This document shows positions 8,303 through 15,897 of a stretch of DNA of 64,000 bases, piece after piece. The position numbers were made by a program, and so were the translations under genes. The stretch is from Ilumatobacteraceae bacterium (GTDB taxonomy: Bacteria; Actinomycetota; Acidimicrobiia; Acidimicrobiales; Ilumatobacteraceae). Location of the stretch: positions 42,305-106,304 of the forward strand of contig JABSQH010000016.1 in NCBI GenBank assembly GCA_013213745.1, given 5' to 3'. Each line of letters opens with the position of its first letter. The first letter of the stretch is position 1. The notes beneath the pieces were generated by a model. The model had not been told where the DNA came from and made no database searches. It saw nothing but the letters and a program-made list of their open reading frames with translations.

Positions 8303-8411
8303 ATGGGGGTTGTTCAGGGGATGCACCAAGTAGAACCGACGCAGCCCCCGCCGCATTCCGGTTCTGTGGAGAATATCCGGCGCGCAGCGTCGGAAGTCCC
8401 CAGGATTTCGG

Positions 8412-8888
8412 TCAGTCGTTCACCGTCTCGGACCCGCCGTCGGACGCGGTGTCCGACACCGTGTCAGCCACGGTGTCGATGGCTGGCTGGTTGGCGCGGA
8501 CCGTGATCTTGCGCGGCTTGGCGACTTGGGCGACGGGAATGCGCAGGGTGAGCACGCCGTCGTGGTAGTCGGCCTCGATGGCCTCGGCGTCGAGGCCTTC
8601 GCCCAGGCTGACCTGTCGTCGGAAACTGCCGCGATGGCGCTCGGCGAAGTACACGCGGTCGCCGTCTTCGCGGGCCGTGGAGCGCTCGGCCGACACGGTG
8701 AGCACGTTGCGCTCGACGGAGATGTCGATCGAGTCGGCGGCCACGCCGGGCAGATCGAGGTGGACCCAGACGTCGTCGCCACGGCGATAGGCGTCCATCG
8801 GCATCGGGCGGCCGGTGTCCCAGCTGCGCGGGTCACGCTGGTTGAACAGCGCATCGAGTTCACGGAAGGGGGAGTTTTGCAGGAGCAT
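8412..8888 (-). CDS. small heat-shock protein Hsp20 / alpha-crystallin
   Basis: A 158-residue protein. The alpha-crystallin domain (about residues 30-130) has DAYRRGDDVWVHLDLPGV at its start and ends with HDGVLTLRIPVA, the conserved dimer-forming strand. The N-terminal arm FRELDALFNQ and the C-terminal tail rich in Thr/Ser/Asp complete it. It holds unfolding proteins in the cytoplasm without ATP. The ATG at 8888 follows a GAGG ribosome site with 7-base spacing, unlike most genes here that look leaderless. That site lies in an 8-bp stem (see leader). A TTGTCA/TAGCGT promoter stands upstream. Confidence 0.92.
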   Translation of the reverse strand: MLLQNSPFRELDALFNQRDPRSWDTGRPMPMDAYRRGDDVWVHLDLPGVAADSIDISVERNVLTVSAERSTAREDGDRVYFAERHRGSFRRQVSLGEGLDAEAIEADYHDGVLTLRIPVAQVAKPRKITVRANQPAIDTVADTVSDTASDGGSETVND

Positions 8889-8935
8889 GTGGGGACCTCG
8901 CACGAAGTTGAAGGTGATGGAGTAAATGTGCGAGG
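8889..8935 (-). promoter_or_regulatory. possible RNA thermometer in the hsp20 leader
   Basis: In the mRNA, CCUCGCAC (8935-8928) can pair perfectly with GUGCGAGG (8903-8896), enclosing a 24-base loop. The 3' arm contains the GAGG ribosome site, which lies 7 bases before the AUG. A hairpin hiding the ribosome site of a small heat-shock gene is the classic thermometer layout. Caveat: the predicted transcription start (~8932) would fall inside the 5' arm. Confidence 0.45.
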
Positions 8936-8938
8936 AAC

Positions 8939-8968
8939 ACGCTAACAACACAACAGAAAAACTGACAA
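8939..8968 (-). promoter_or_regulatory. hsp20 promoter
   Basis: On the minus strand a TTGTCA -35 (8968-8963), 18-base spacer and TAGCGT -10 (8944-8939). I see neither CIRCE nor an HspR (HAIR) repeat here, so control differs from that of groEL in this window. Confidence 0.5.
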
Positions 8969-8996
8969 CGTTACGCTCAGGATTTCTTCGTCGTGT

Positions 8997-9824
8997 TTAT
9001 CCACGGGCAATACGGCCGCGCATTGCCGCGCTGGCCAACCCGAAGCTCACCGCCACGACGGCCACGATGGCGCCGACGCCGGCGGCCAACGTGTCCCACT
9101 CCCATCCATCGCTGATCAGCGCGCGAAGTCCGGCCAACACGTAGGTCACCGGGTTATAGGTCGCAATCGTCGCCAGCCATCCGGTCAGTGCTTCTTCTGG
9201 CAGGAACGTGGTGGTCAAGAAGGCGAAGGGGAAGAACAGGATGAAGCTCGAGTTGACCGCCGCTGGGTTACCGGTCTTGAGCGCGATGGCGTAGGGGAAC
9301 CCCGCAAAGGCCAGCCCCCACAGCGCGCCGTACAGCATGAACACGACCATTCCTGCGAGCCCTGTGGTGAACGACACACCCAACACGAGACCGAGCAACA
9401 ACACCGGGATCGTCAGCAGGATCACCGAGAGGAAGTCGGCAGCCATCAGGCCGAGAAGGAGCGCAGGGCGACGGATCGGGGTGAGCAGCAGGCGGTCGAA
9501 GTAACCGCTTTGAATATCGGTGACCAGGGCACCGGCGCGCGACACTCCGGTGACGGCGAAGATGATCGCCACCGGGAGTTGGAACGCCTTGAAATCGTCG
9601 ACCGTTCCCGATGCCTGGGCGAGGTCTTGGAGCGCGCCGACGTTGACGATGTAGAAGAACACCGGGGTGATCAGGGCTGGGATGAAGAACTCCGGCTCGC
9701 GAAACACGCCGCGGATGGCACGCCGGGCCACGGTCGCGAGGTCGTGGGCGAATGAGGCTCGGCGGGCGAGCGGCTCGTCGCCGAGTCGCCCCCCGACCTG
9801 TTCGACGTTCGTCTCGGTGGTCAT
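8997..9824 (-). CDS. ABC-2 type exporter permease
   Basis: A 275-residue membrane protein with six hydrophobic helices and an ABC-2 transporter core (DIQSGYFDRLLLTPIRRPALL is the characteristic cytoplasmic loop, TYNPVTYVLAGLRALI the conserved end). It pairs with the ATPase encoded upstream: the ATPase stop and this ATG overlap by 4 bases (ATGA). Such DrrB-like permeases export lipids, drugs or polyketides; the substrate here is unknown. Confidence 0.88.
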   Translation of the reverse strand: MTTETNVEQVGGRLGDEPLARRASFAHDLATVARRAIRGVFREPEFFIPALITPVFFYIVNVGALQDLAQASGTVDDFKAFQLPVAIIFAVTGVSRAGALVTDIQSGYFDRLLLTPIRRPALLLGLMAADFLSVILLTIPVLLLGLVLGVSFTTGLAGMVVFMLYGALWGLAFAGFPYAIALKTGNPAAVNSSFILFFPFAFLTTTFLPEEALTGWLATIATYNPVTYVLAGLRALISDGWEWDTLAAGVGAIVAVVAVSFGLASAAMRGRIARG

Positions 9825-10810
9825 GCCGGTGCCTCCTCGGAGTGGTTTCCGCCGCGTTGATCGCCGCTGAGGTGGCTGCCGGTCACCTGCAGGAAGACGT
9901 CGTCGAGCGTGGGCGTGCGCAGGGTGAGGGCGCGCACTGGAACGCCGCAGCCGTTCAGCGCGACCGCCACATCGGCGATCACCGCCGCGCCGTCCGACGT
10001 CGCCAATGCGATCTCCTGATCGTGGATGTCGACGGTGTCGACCTGTTCGAGTGCGGTGAGGGCCGCGGCAGCCGTGGCTGGGTCGCCATCGACTTCGGCA
10101 ACGATCACGTCGTTGCCGATCATCCGCTTCAACTCCGTCGGGGTGCCTTCGGCTTCGATGCGCCCCGACGAGATGATGCCGACGCGGTGGGCGAGTTCGT
10201 CAGCTTCCTCGAGGTACTGGGTGGTGAGGAAGATCGTCATTCCGAATACCTCGTTGAGCCGACGAACTTCGTTCCACACCGCCGAACGACTTGCCGGGTC
10301 GAGTCCGGTCGTCGGCTCGTCGAGGAACAGGATCTGCGGGCGGTGGATCAGCGACATCGCCAGGTCGAGGCGGCGGCGCATCCCACCTGAGTACGACTCG
10401 GCGCGGTCGTCGATCGCCGTGCCGATGTCGACGAGACCGATGACATCGTCGAGCCGGCGGGCGATGTCTGCTGCTGTCAGTCCGTACAACTGACCCTGCA
10501 ACTCCAGTAGTTCTCGGCCGGTTTGCTTGCCGTCGATCGACGCGTCCTGGAGCGCGACCCCGATGCGTAGGCGCACCGCTCCGGGTTGCGCAGTGACATC
10601 GAATCCGGCGACGGTTGCGCTGCCCGCAGTTGGTGTCAACAGGGTGCACAGCATCTTTGCCGTGGTCGATTTGCCCGCACCGTTCGGCCCGAGGAACCCG
10701 TAGATCTCTCCGGCTCGAATGTCGAGATCAATACCGGCGACCGCTTCGTTGTCGCCGAAGGTTTTGCGCAGCGCGTTGGCGGTGATTGCAGCCTCCATGG
10801 ACTGCATCAT
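9821..10810 (-). CDS. ABC transporter ATPase, DrrA type
   Basis: A 329-residue ATP-binding subunit. Walker A is GPNGAGKST, the Q-loop sits in GVALQDAS, the signature is [11 protein letters not shown], and Walker B with the catalytic Glu is [16 protein letters not shown]. The extra C-terminal ~90 residues are typical of DrrA/antibiotic-export ATPases. It powers the overlapping permease. Starts at 10810 (MMQSM) or at the fifth codon are both possible; neither has a clear ribosome site. The pair is transcribed away from the ArsI-like gene. Confidence 0.9.
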   Translation of the reverse strand: MMQSMEAAITANALRKTFGDNEAVAGIDLDIRAGEIYGFLGPNGAGKSTTAKMLCTLLTPTAGSATVAGFDVTAQPGAVRLRIGVALQDASIDGKQTGRELLELQGQLYGLTAADIARRLDDVIGLVDIGTAIDDRAESYSGGMRRRLDLAMSLIHRPQILFLDEPTTGLDPASRSAVWNEVRRLNEVFGMTIFLTTQYLEEADELAHRVGIISSGRIEAEGTPTELKRMIGNDVIVAEVDGDPATAAAALTALEQVDTVDIHDQEIALATSDGAAVIADVAVALNGCGVPVRALTLRTPTLDDVFLQVTGSHLSGDQRGGNHSEEAPA

Positions 10811-10843
10811 GGCAAGTGGGTGCGCGATGTTCGCGCTCGCGTG

Positions 10844-11272
10844 TTACGAACAGCAGGTGCCGGCGGCCTCGCCGACCGACACGTTCTGCAGTTGCTCGGA
10901 GTCCCCGGTGCGCACGTACCACTCCCAGCGGGCGCCTTCGGGCGAGGTCACCCAGGTCTCGGTCTTCTCGGCGTAGCAGCACGCCGTGTCATCGACGCCG
11001 GTGGTGTCGAGCCCCGACTCGCTGAGGCGGCGTTCGGCATCGAGCACCTGCTCGCCGCGCTCGACCTCGACGCCGAGGTGGTTCAGGTGGGCGAAGTCGT
11101 CGCTCGATGCTCCGTCGGGCTGCTCGAACAACACGAGTTTCAGTGGCGGCTCGGCGATTGCGAAGTTGGCGTAGCCGGGGCGCAGTCGGGCCGGTTCGGC
11201 ATCGAACATCTTGGAGTAGAAGTCGATCGCCTCGTCGAGGTTGCGGACGTTGAGCGCGAGTTGCAGACGCAT
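10844..11272 (-). CDS. ArsI/CadI-family metal-linked dioxygenase (glyoxalase fold)
   Basis: A 142-residue vicinal-oxygen-chelate protein. It starts with [20 protein letters not shown] and contains HLGVEVE and the vicinal cysteines of the ArsI/CadI family ([12 protein letters not shown]), then [10 protein letters not shown]. ArsI cleaves carbon-arsenic bonds of methylated or aromatic arsenicals with Fe(II); CadI members are induced by cadmium. The ATG at 11272 is preceded by TACGGT with a 6-base gap. It is divergent from a luciferase-like gene across an ArsR-type operator, although no intact ArsR is adjacent. Confidence 0.82.
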   Translation of the reverse strand: MRLQLALNVRNLDEAIDFYSKMFDAEPARLRPGYANFAIAEPPLKLVLFEQPDGASSDDFAHLNHLGVEVERGEQVLDAERRLSESGLDTTGVDDTACCYAEKTETWVTSPEGARWEWYVRTGDSEQLQNVSVGEAAGTCCS

Positions 11273-11322
11273 GCGAGCACCGTACCTGCGATATCGACAA
11301 ACGTAAATATAACAGGGGCAAA

Positions 11323-11342
11323 ATATCGACGTTCTTCGATAT
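11323..11342. promoter_or_regulatory. ArsR-type operator between arsI-like and luciferase-like genes
   Basis: A perfect inverted repeat ATATCGA-N6-TCGATAT. A further GATATCGAC half-like site lies at 11290-11298 near the arsI-like promoter. Repeats of this shape are bound by ArsR/SmtB repressors in other bacteria. The placement would allow one repressor to control both divergent genes. Confidence 0.5.
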
Positions 11343-11377
11343 GTGCGCAGCCACTCGAATGGTGCCAGAGTGGAGCG

Positions 11378-12376
11378 ATGTCGTCGCCGGTTGCGCTGTA
11401 CCTCCAAGATGCCCACTCGATCCGCGAAAGCATCGATCTCGTGCAGTACGCCGAGCAGCGTGGTTTCGATGCTGTCTGGCAGGCCGATAGCCGGCTCGTG
11501 CGTGATGCGGTGGTGCCGATGGCGGCGTTCGCGGCAACCACCGACTCGATCCGCATCGGCTCGGGTGTCGTCGACTGTTGGACCCGCAACCCCGCTCGGT
11601 TGGCGTCGACGTTTTCGACGCTCGACGATCTGGCACCGGGCCGCGTGATCTGCGGCATCGGTGCATGGTGGGACCCACTCGCCGCCAAGGTCGGCGTCGA
11701 GCGATCGCGTCCGCTGCGCGTGATGCGCGAGGTGGTCACCGCTGTTCGCGGCCTGCTGAACAACGAAACGGTCACGATCGACGGCGCCTACGTCCATCTC
11801 GACGGTGTCGAACTCGACTACGTGCACCAGCCCCGGCGACCCAAAGATGTGCCGATCTACATCGGGGCCACGGGAATGCAGATGATGGAGCTCACCGGCG
11901 AGATCGCCGATGGCGTTGTACTCAACTACTTGGTGTCACCTGACTACAACCGCCGAGCGCTCGACGCACTGGCCGTTGGCGCGGCGCGCGCCGACCGCAC
12001 CGTCGATGCACTCGACCGGCCACAACTCGTCGTGTGCTCGGTCGACAGCGATCGCTCCGCCGCCCTCGATGCGGCGCGACTGCTTGTGACCCAGTACCTC
12101 GGTCAGCAGCCGCACATCATGGCCGCGTCGGGCGTGCCGCAATCGCTGCTCGACGAGATCGGCAGGGTGCTCACCTGGCCGGCGACCAACGAGGAAGTAC
12201 GTGCGGCGAGCAAGCTCGTCCCCGACGATGTCGTGCAGATGATCACCGCATCGGGCACCCCCGACGAGGTGCAATCCAAGGTCGCGGAGTACCTCGACGC
12301 CGGCGCGACGTGCCCGATCCTGTACCCGCTCGGCAGCGACGTTCGTTTGATGATCGACGTCTTCGCCCGCCAGTAA
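11378..12376 (+). CDS. luciferase-like (LLM) F420- or flavin-dependent oxidoreductase
   Basis: A 332-residue TIM-barrel protein of the bacterial luciferase / methylene-tetrahydromethanopterin reductase fold. Recognisable are [16 protein letters not shown], the strand [28 protein letters not shown] and [20 protein letters not shown]. This arrangement is typical of F420-dependent enzymes in Actinobacteria. A GGAG sits just before the ATG, supporting this start; the longer open frame upstream covers other genes. The substrate is unknown, but divergence from an ArsI-like gene suggests a role in detoxification. Confidence 0.82.
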   Translation: MSSPVALYLQDAHSIRESIDLVQYAEQRGFDAVWQADSRLVRDAVVPMAAFAATTDSIRIGSGVVDCWTRNPARLASTFSTLDDLAPGRVICGIGAWWDPLAAKVGVERSRPLRVMREVVTAVRGLLNNETVTIDGAYVHLDGVELDYVHQPRRPKDVPIYIGATGMQMMELTGEIADGVVLNYLVSPDYNRRALDALAVGAARADRTVDALDRPQLVVCSVDSDRSAALDAARLLVTQYLGQQPHIMAASGVPQSLLDEIGRVLTWPATNEEVRAASKLVPDDVVQMITASGTPDEVQSKVAEYLDAGATCPILYPLGSDVRLMIDVFARQ

Positions 12377-12417
12377 CGCGCCAGGCGCGTGCCTGCGACA
12401 TCTGGTGCCTGGCACCA
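12377..12417. repeat. two adjacent short palindromes after the LLM gene
   Basis: Directly after the stop come CGCGCC-A-GGCGCG (12377-12389) and, 13 bases later, TGGTGCC-T-GGCACCA (12403-12417). Each is a perfect palindrome around one base. They may form hairpins ending the LLM transcript; neither has a U-run. Confidence 0.4.
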
Positions 12418-12475
12418 ACTGTCCCAACGCGGTCCGGTGCTCGCGGTTGCGTGCCTCCGTCGTAACGTCGCGGCC

Positions 12476-13144
12476 ATGCGGATCACGTTGCCGTCGGGGA
12501 CCGAAGCCGAGTTCGAACGTCCGGCTGAGCAGCCGACGATGGGGCTGGTCATCGCCCCGGACATCTTCGGCCTTCGGCCGCTCTACGACTCGATGGTCGC
12601 CCGGATGTGTTCGGTGTGGAACATGTCGACTGTGGCGGTCGAGCCGTTTCCGGGTCTCGACCTCGGCGACGACATCGAAGCGCGCATGGCGGCCGTCGCC
12701 GACCTCCGTGATGCCGATCATCTACGCGACCTGGAAGAAGCGGCCGAGGCCACCGGTTGCGACACCATCGGCCTAATCGGCTTCTGCATGGGCGGGATGT
12801 ACTGCTTCCGGGCTGCGACCTGCGATCGCTTCGCGCGAATTGCCAGCTTCTACGGGATGATTCGCGTCCCGGCTGACTGGAACGGCGAGGGACATGGCGA
12901 ACCGCTCGACGCCCTCGCCCGAGGTCACGACGAACGGGTCCTGGCGATCATCGGTGACCTCGACCCGTACACACCGCCCGACGATGTCGCCGCGCTCGAA
13001 GCCACCGCGGCGACCGTGGTTCGGTACCCGGAAGCCGATCACGGGTTCGCCCACGATGCACTGCGCTCGGCGCACCGGCCCGACGACGCCGCCGACGCCT
13101 TTGCACGTGCCGAGCAATGGTTGCTCGGCGCGGTGGGCGCCTAG
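12476..13144 (+). CDS. dienelactone hydrolase-family protein
   Basis: A 222-residue alpha/beta hydrolase. The nucleophile elbow is GFCMGG (Cys), the acid is in GDLDPYTPPDD and the histidine in EADHGFAH, the Cys-Asp-His triad of dienelactone hydrolases. The N-terminus (GLVIAPDIFGLRPLYDSM) also fits. Family members open lactone rings in aromatic degradation, though many are uncharacterised. ATG 12476 has TAACGT 7 bases upstream, the leaderless pattern common here. It converges with the CRP gene (9 bases apart). Confidence 0.85.
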   Translation: MRITLPSGTEAEFERPAEQPTMGLVIAPDIFGLRPLYDSMVARMCSVWNMSTVAVEPFPGLDLGDDIEARMAAVADLRDADHLRDLEEAAEATGCDTIGLIGFCMGGMYCFRAATCDRFARIASFYGMIRVPADWNGEGHGEPLDALARGHDERVLAIIGDLDPYTPPDDVAALEATAATVVRYPEADHGFAHDALRSAHRPDDAADAFARAEQWLLGAVGA

Positions 13145-13152
13145 ACGATCGC

Positions 13153-13815
13153 TCAGCGCGCCCGCAGCTCGAGCCGGTCGCGCTGCACGATGATGTAGGT
13201 GCGATCGTTCTGCTCCAACCAGCCGAGGCGGATGAAGCTGGAGATTGCTTTGTTGACCCGCTCGCGTGAGGCCCCGACCATGCCGGCAAGCTCCTCCTGG
13301 GTGACCGGCAGAGTGAATCGATCGACACCGTCGGCCAATTCGAGCAGCCGTTTGGCGGTCCGGCCGGTGACGTCGAGGAAGACCGAATCGGCCAACGCTT
13401 CGTCGGTGGTCCGGATGCGTTGCGCCAGCAAGCGAGTGACGTTCCACAGCAGCTTCGGGTTGTCGTCGAAGATCGACAACACGACGTCGTAGGGAACCGC
13501 CAACATCGTGGTCGGTTCGAGCGCTCGTGCCGACGCCGATCGCGGCCCGTCGTCGAGCATGCCCATCTCACCGAACAGGTCGCCTTGCTCCATGAGGGCA
13601 ACCACGCTCTCTCGATGATCGATCGGGTTAGTGATGGCGATGGCCACCCGTCCGCGGAGGACGAGATACAACGCCGAGGGGGGGTCGCCTTCCTTGAACA
13701 GCACGTCCCCGCGGATCAGGTGCAGTTCGGTACCGGCGTCGGCCACCTTCTGCAGCGCCTCGGGGTCGGCGTCAGCAAAAAAGTCGGTGCGAACGAGATC
13801 GTCGACGTGAGCCAT
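13153..13815 (-). CDS. CRP/FNR-family transcription regulator
   Basis: A 220-residue regulator. The N-terminal cyclic-nucleotide-binding fold includes DLFGEMGMLDDGPRSA in place of the classic phosphate-binding cassette, and the C-terminal winged helix has QEELAGMVGASRERVNKAI. No FNR-type cysteine cluster is present. It resembles the Mycobacterium Crp group, but ligand specificity cannot be read with certainty. The ATG at 13815 overlaps nothing if ispD starts at 13847; a GTG at 13827 is possible. A TACCGT hexamer (13831-13826) abuts the -10 of divergent ispD. Confidence 0.88.
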   Translation of the reverse strand: MAHVDDLVRTDFFADADPEALQKVADAGTELHLIRGDVLFKEGDPPSALYLVLRGRVAIAITNPIDHRESVVALMEQGDLFGEMGMLDDGPRSASARALEPTTMLAVPYDVVLSIFDDNPKLLWNVTRLLAQRIRTTDEALADSVFLDVTGRTAKRLLELADGVDRFTLPVTQEELAGMVGASRERVNKAISSFIRLGWLEQNDRTYIIVQRDRLELRAR

Positions 13816-13846
13816 GACGTCGGTCACGGTACTACCCTGCGACGGT

Positions 13847-14506
13847 GTGTCGAACGCCGGGCCGAATGGCCCCGAGCGGGTGTGGACGATCGTGGTTGCC
13901 GGAGGTTCGGGATCGCGCTTCGGCGCTCCCAAGCAGTACGCCGCATTGGGCGACGAGCGGGTGATCGATCGCTCTCGCCGCGTGGCAGCACACGTCAGCG
14001 ACGGTGTCGTGGTCGTGGTTCCCGCAGCAGACGCCGCGCGCGAGCAGGGTATTCCTGGCGGTGACACGCGTACGGCATCGGTGCGCAACGGTCTCGCCGC
14101 CGTGCCTGCCGACGCCACGATCATCTGTGTCCACGACGCCGCTCGGCCCTTGGTCGACGTCGATGTGTACACCCGGGTGATCGCGGGCGTGCACGCCGGT
14201 GCTGACGGCGTCGTGCCGGTGGTGCCCGTGGTCGACACGATCAAAGTCGTCGACGGCGATCGGGTCATCGAGACACCGGCGCGCGAGCAACTCGTGGCGG
14301 TGCAGACGCCACAGGGGTTCCGCGCCGAGGTCTTGCGTGCGGCGTACGCCGGAGCGATCGACGCGGCGAGCGACGACGCCGCGCTGGTCGAAAAAGGCGG
14401 GGGCGTCGTCCGCGTGGTGCCTGGCAGCGATGACGCCCGCAAGATCACCCATCCAGACGACCTCGCCTGGGCCCGCCAGCGCGTCGCCGAAGGTGCGCAT
14501 CGATGA
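13847..14506 (+). CDS. ispD: 2-C-methyl-D-erythritol 4-phosphate cytidylyltransferase
   Basis: A 219-residue enzyme of the non-mevalonate isoprenoid pathway, joining CTP to methylerythritol phosphate. The nucleotide-binding start is VVAGGSGSRFGAPKQYA; TRTASVRNGL, VHDAARPLV and VDTIKVV are all conserved. The GTG at 13847 is chosen because TACCCT (13833-13838) lies 8 bases upstream and because the ATG at 13814 would overlap the CRP start. The stop overlaps ispF by 4 bases, so they are co-translated. Confidence 0.93.
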   Translation: MSNAGPNGPERVWTIVVAGGSGSRFGAPKQYAALGDERVIDRSRRVAAHVSDGVVVVVPAADAAREQGIPGGDTRTASVRNGLAAVPADATIICVHDAARPLVDVDVYTRVIAGVHAGADGVVPVVPVVDTIKVVDGDRVIETPAREQLVAVQTPQGFRAEVLRAAYAGAIDAASDDAALVEKGGGVVRVVPGSDDARKITHPDDLAWARQRVAEGAHR

Positions 14507-14997
14507 GTGCGTCTCGTCCGACCATGCGGGTCGGCCAGGGGTTCGACGTCCACCGCTTCAGCGACGATCCATTGCGCCGCCTCGTGCTCGGTGGATGCGA
14601 GTTCGCCGGGGAACGAGGACTCGTCGGTCACAGCGATGCCGACGTCATCGCGCACGCCTGCGCCGACGCGCTGCTCGGTGCGGCGGGGCTGGGTGACATC
14701 GGGATGCACTTCCCCGACACTGACGAGCGTTTTGCCGGGGCGGACTCGATGATGCTGCTTCAACTCGTCGCCGGCATGGTTCGCGACGCCGGGTGGGCGG
14801 TGGCCAATGTACATGCGTCCGTGATCTGCGAACGCCCCAAGTTGGCGCCACGACGCAACGAGATCGAAGCGGCGCTGACGGCGCGTATCGACGCTCCGGT
14901 CGCAGTGACGGGCAACCGTGCGGAGGGTCTCGGCGCGATCGGTCGTCGGGAAGGCATCGCCTGTTTGGCGGTGGCACTGATCGAGGGCGAACGATGA
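14503..14997 (+). CDS. ispF: 2-C-methyl-D-erythritol 2,4-cyclodiphosphate synthase
   Basis: A 164-residue trimeric zinc enzyme following IspD and IspE in isoprenoid synthesis. Seen are the metal/substrate sites GQGFDVHRF, GHSDADVIAHA, DIGMHFPDTD and the closing GRREGIACLAVALI. The usual TTTEKLGF near the end reads TGNRAEGLG here, a moderate deviation. It overlaps ispD and rlmB by 4 bases (ATGA) on both sides. Confidence 0.94.
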   Translation: MSASRPTMRVGQGFDVHRFSDDPLRRLVLGGCEFAGERGLVGHSDADVIAHACADALLGAAGLGDIGMHFPDTDERFAGADSMMLLQLVAGMVRDAGWAVANVHASVICERPKLAPRRNEIEAALTARIDAPVAVTGNRAEGLGAIGRREGIACLAVALIEGER

Positions 14998-15887
14998 GCG
15001 ACCGCGGCGGCCAACGCGGGCGTGGTAAGCCTGGCGGAATGCGCAGCGGTGGTCAGCGCAAGAGTGGCGGTCGGGGCGGTCAGCGCAATGGTCGCGATCG
15101 CGGTCCGCAGCAGCGCAACTCGTCGCGCCGACGCGAGCAGGGTCTCGGCGGACGACAGGTCGAAGGGCGCCAAGCCGTGCGCGAGCTGTTGATCGCAGGG
15201 AATCGAAAGATCGAACGGATTTGGGTCGCCGCCGACTTGGAGGGCGACAGCGGTGTCGCCGACATCGTCGAGATCGCAGCCGCCCAACGTGTCCCGCTCG
15301 AGTACGTCGGCGCGGCGCGCCTCGATCGTGAGGCCCGCAGTGAAGCGCCGCAGGGGGTGCTGGCGACGGCAGCGCCGCTCCAGGAGGTCGACCTCGAGTC
15401 GTTGCTCGACGGACCGACACCGCCGCTGCTCGTCGCCCTCGATCACGTGACCGATCCCGGCAACTTCGGTGCGATCGTGCGCATCGCAGACGGTGCCGGT
15501 GTCACCGGGTTGGTCGTGCCGCAACATCGTGCTGTGCACGTCACGCCGACCGTGGCCAAGGCGTCGGCGGGCGCGATCGAGTACGTGCCGATGTCCCTGG
15601 TCGGCGGTTTGCCGACCGCGTTACGTCAACTCAGCGAGCGCGGAGTGTGGTTAATCGGGCTCGACGACCGCGGGCCGCGTTCGGTGTTCGAGCTTGCCGA
15701 ACTCGCAGTCGAGCCGGTCTGTTTGGTGCTCGGCGCCGAGGGCGCAGGTCTGACGCGGCTGGTGCGTGAGCGTTGTGACGTGCTGGCGTCGATTCCGATG
15801 GTAGGACGTGTCAGTTCACTGAATGTTTCGGCTGCTGCGGCGATTTCTTTGTACGAACTTTCAAGATCGCGCCAACAGCTGCCGTAA
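14994..15887 (+). CDS. rlmB: 23S rRNA 2'-O-ribose methyltransferase RlmB / SpoU family
   Basis: A 297-residue protein. The first ~55 residues are a basic Gly/Arg/Gln-rich tail, then a substrate-binding domain (GRQVEGRQAVRELL) and the SpoU knot with DHVTDPGNFGAIVR, VLGAEGAGL and SLNVSAAAAISLYE. RlmB methylates G2251 in the ribosomal P-loop. In many Actinobacteria cysS lies between ispF and rlmB; here it is missing and ispF overlaps rlmB directly. The TAA stop forms part of the next gene's likely -10 hexamer. Confidence 0.9.
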   Translation: MSDRGGQRGRGKPGGMRSGGQRKSGGRGGQRNGRDRGPQQRNSSRRREQGLGGRQVEGRQAVRELLIAGNRKIERIWVAADLEGDSGVADIVEIAAAQRVPLEYVGAARLDREARSEAPQGVLATAAPLQEVDLESLLDGPTPPLLVALDHVTDPGNFGAIVRIADGAGVTGLVVPQHRAVHVTPTVAKASAGAIEYVPMSLVGGLPTALRQLSERGVWLIGLDDRGPRSVFELAELAVEPVCLVLGAEGAGLTRLVRERCDVLASIPMVGRVSSLNVSAAAAISLYELSRSRQQLP

Positions 15888-15897
15888 CATTGCAGTG

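Noticed and set aside
11290..11340. Possible riboswitch upstream of the luciferase-like gene
   Set aside because: The dyad fits a DNA operator better, and the leader before ATG 11378 is too short for known riboswitch folds.
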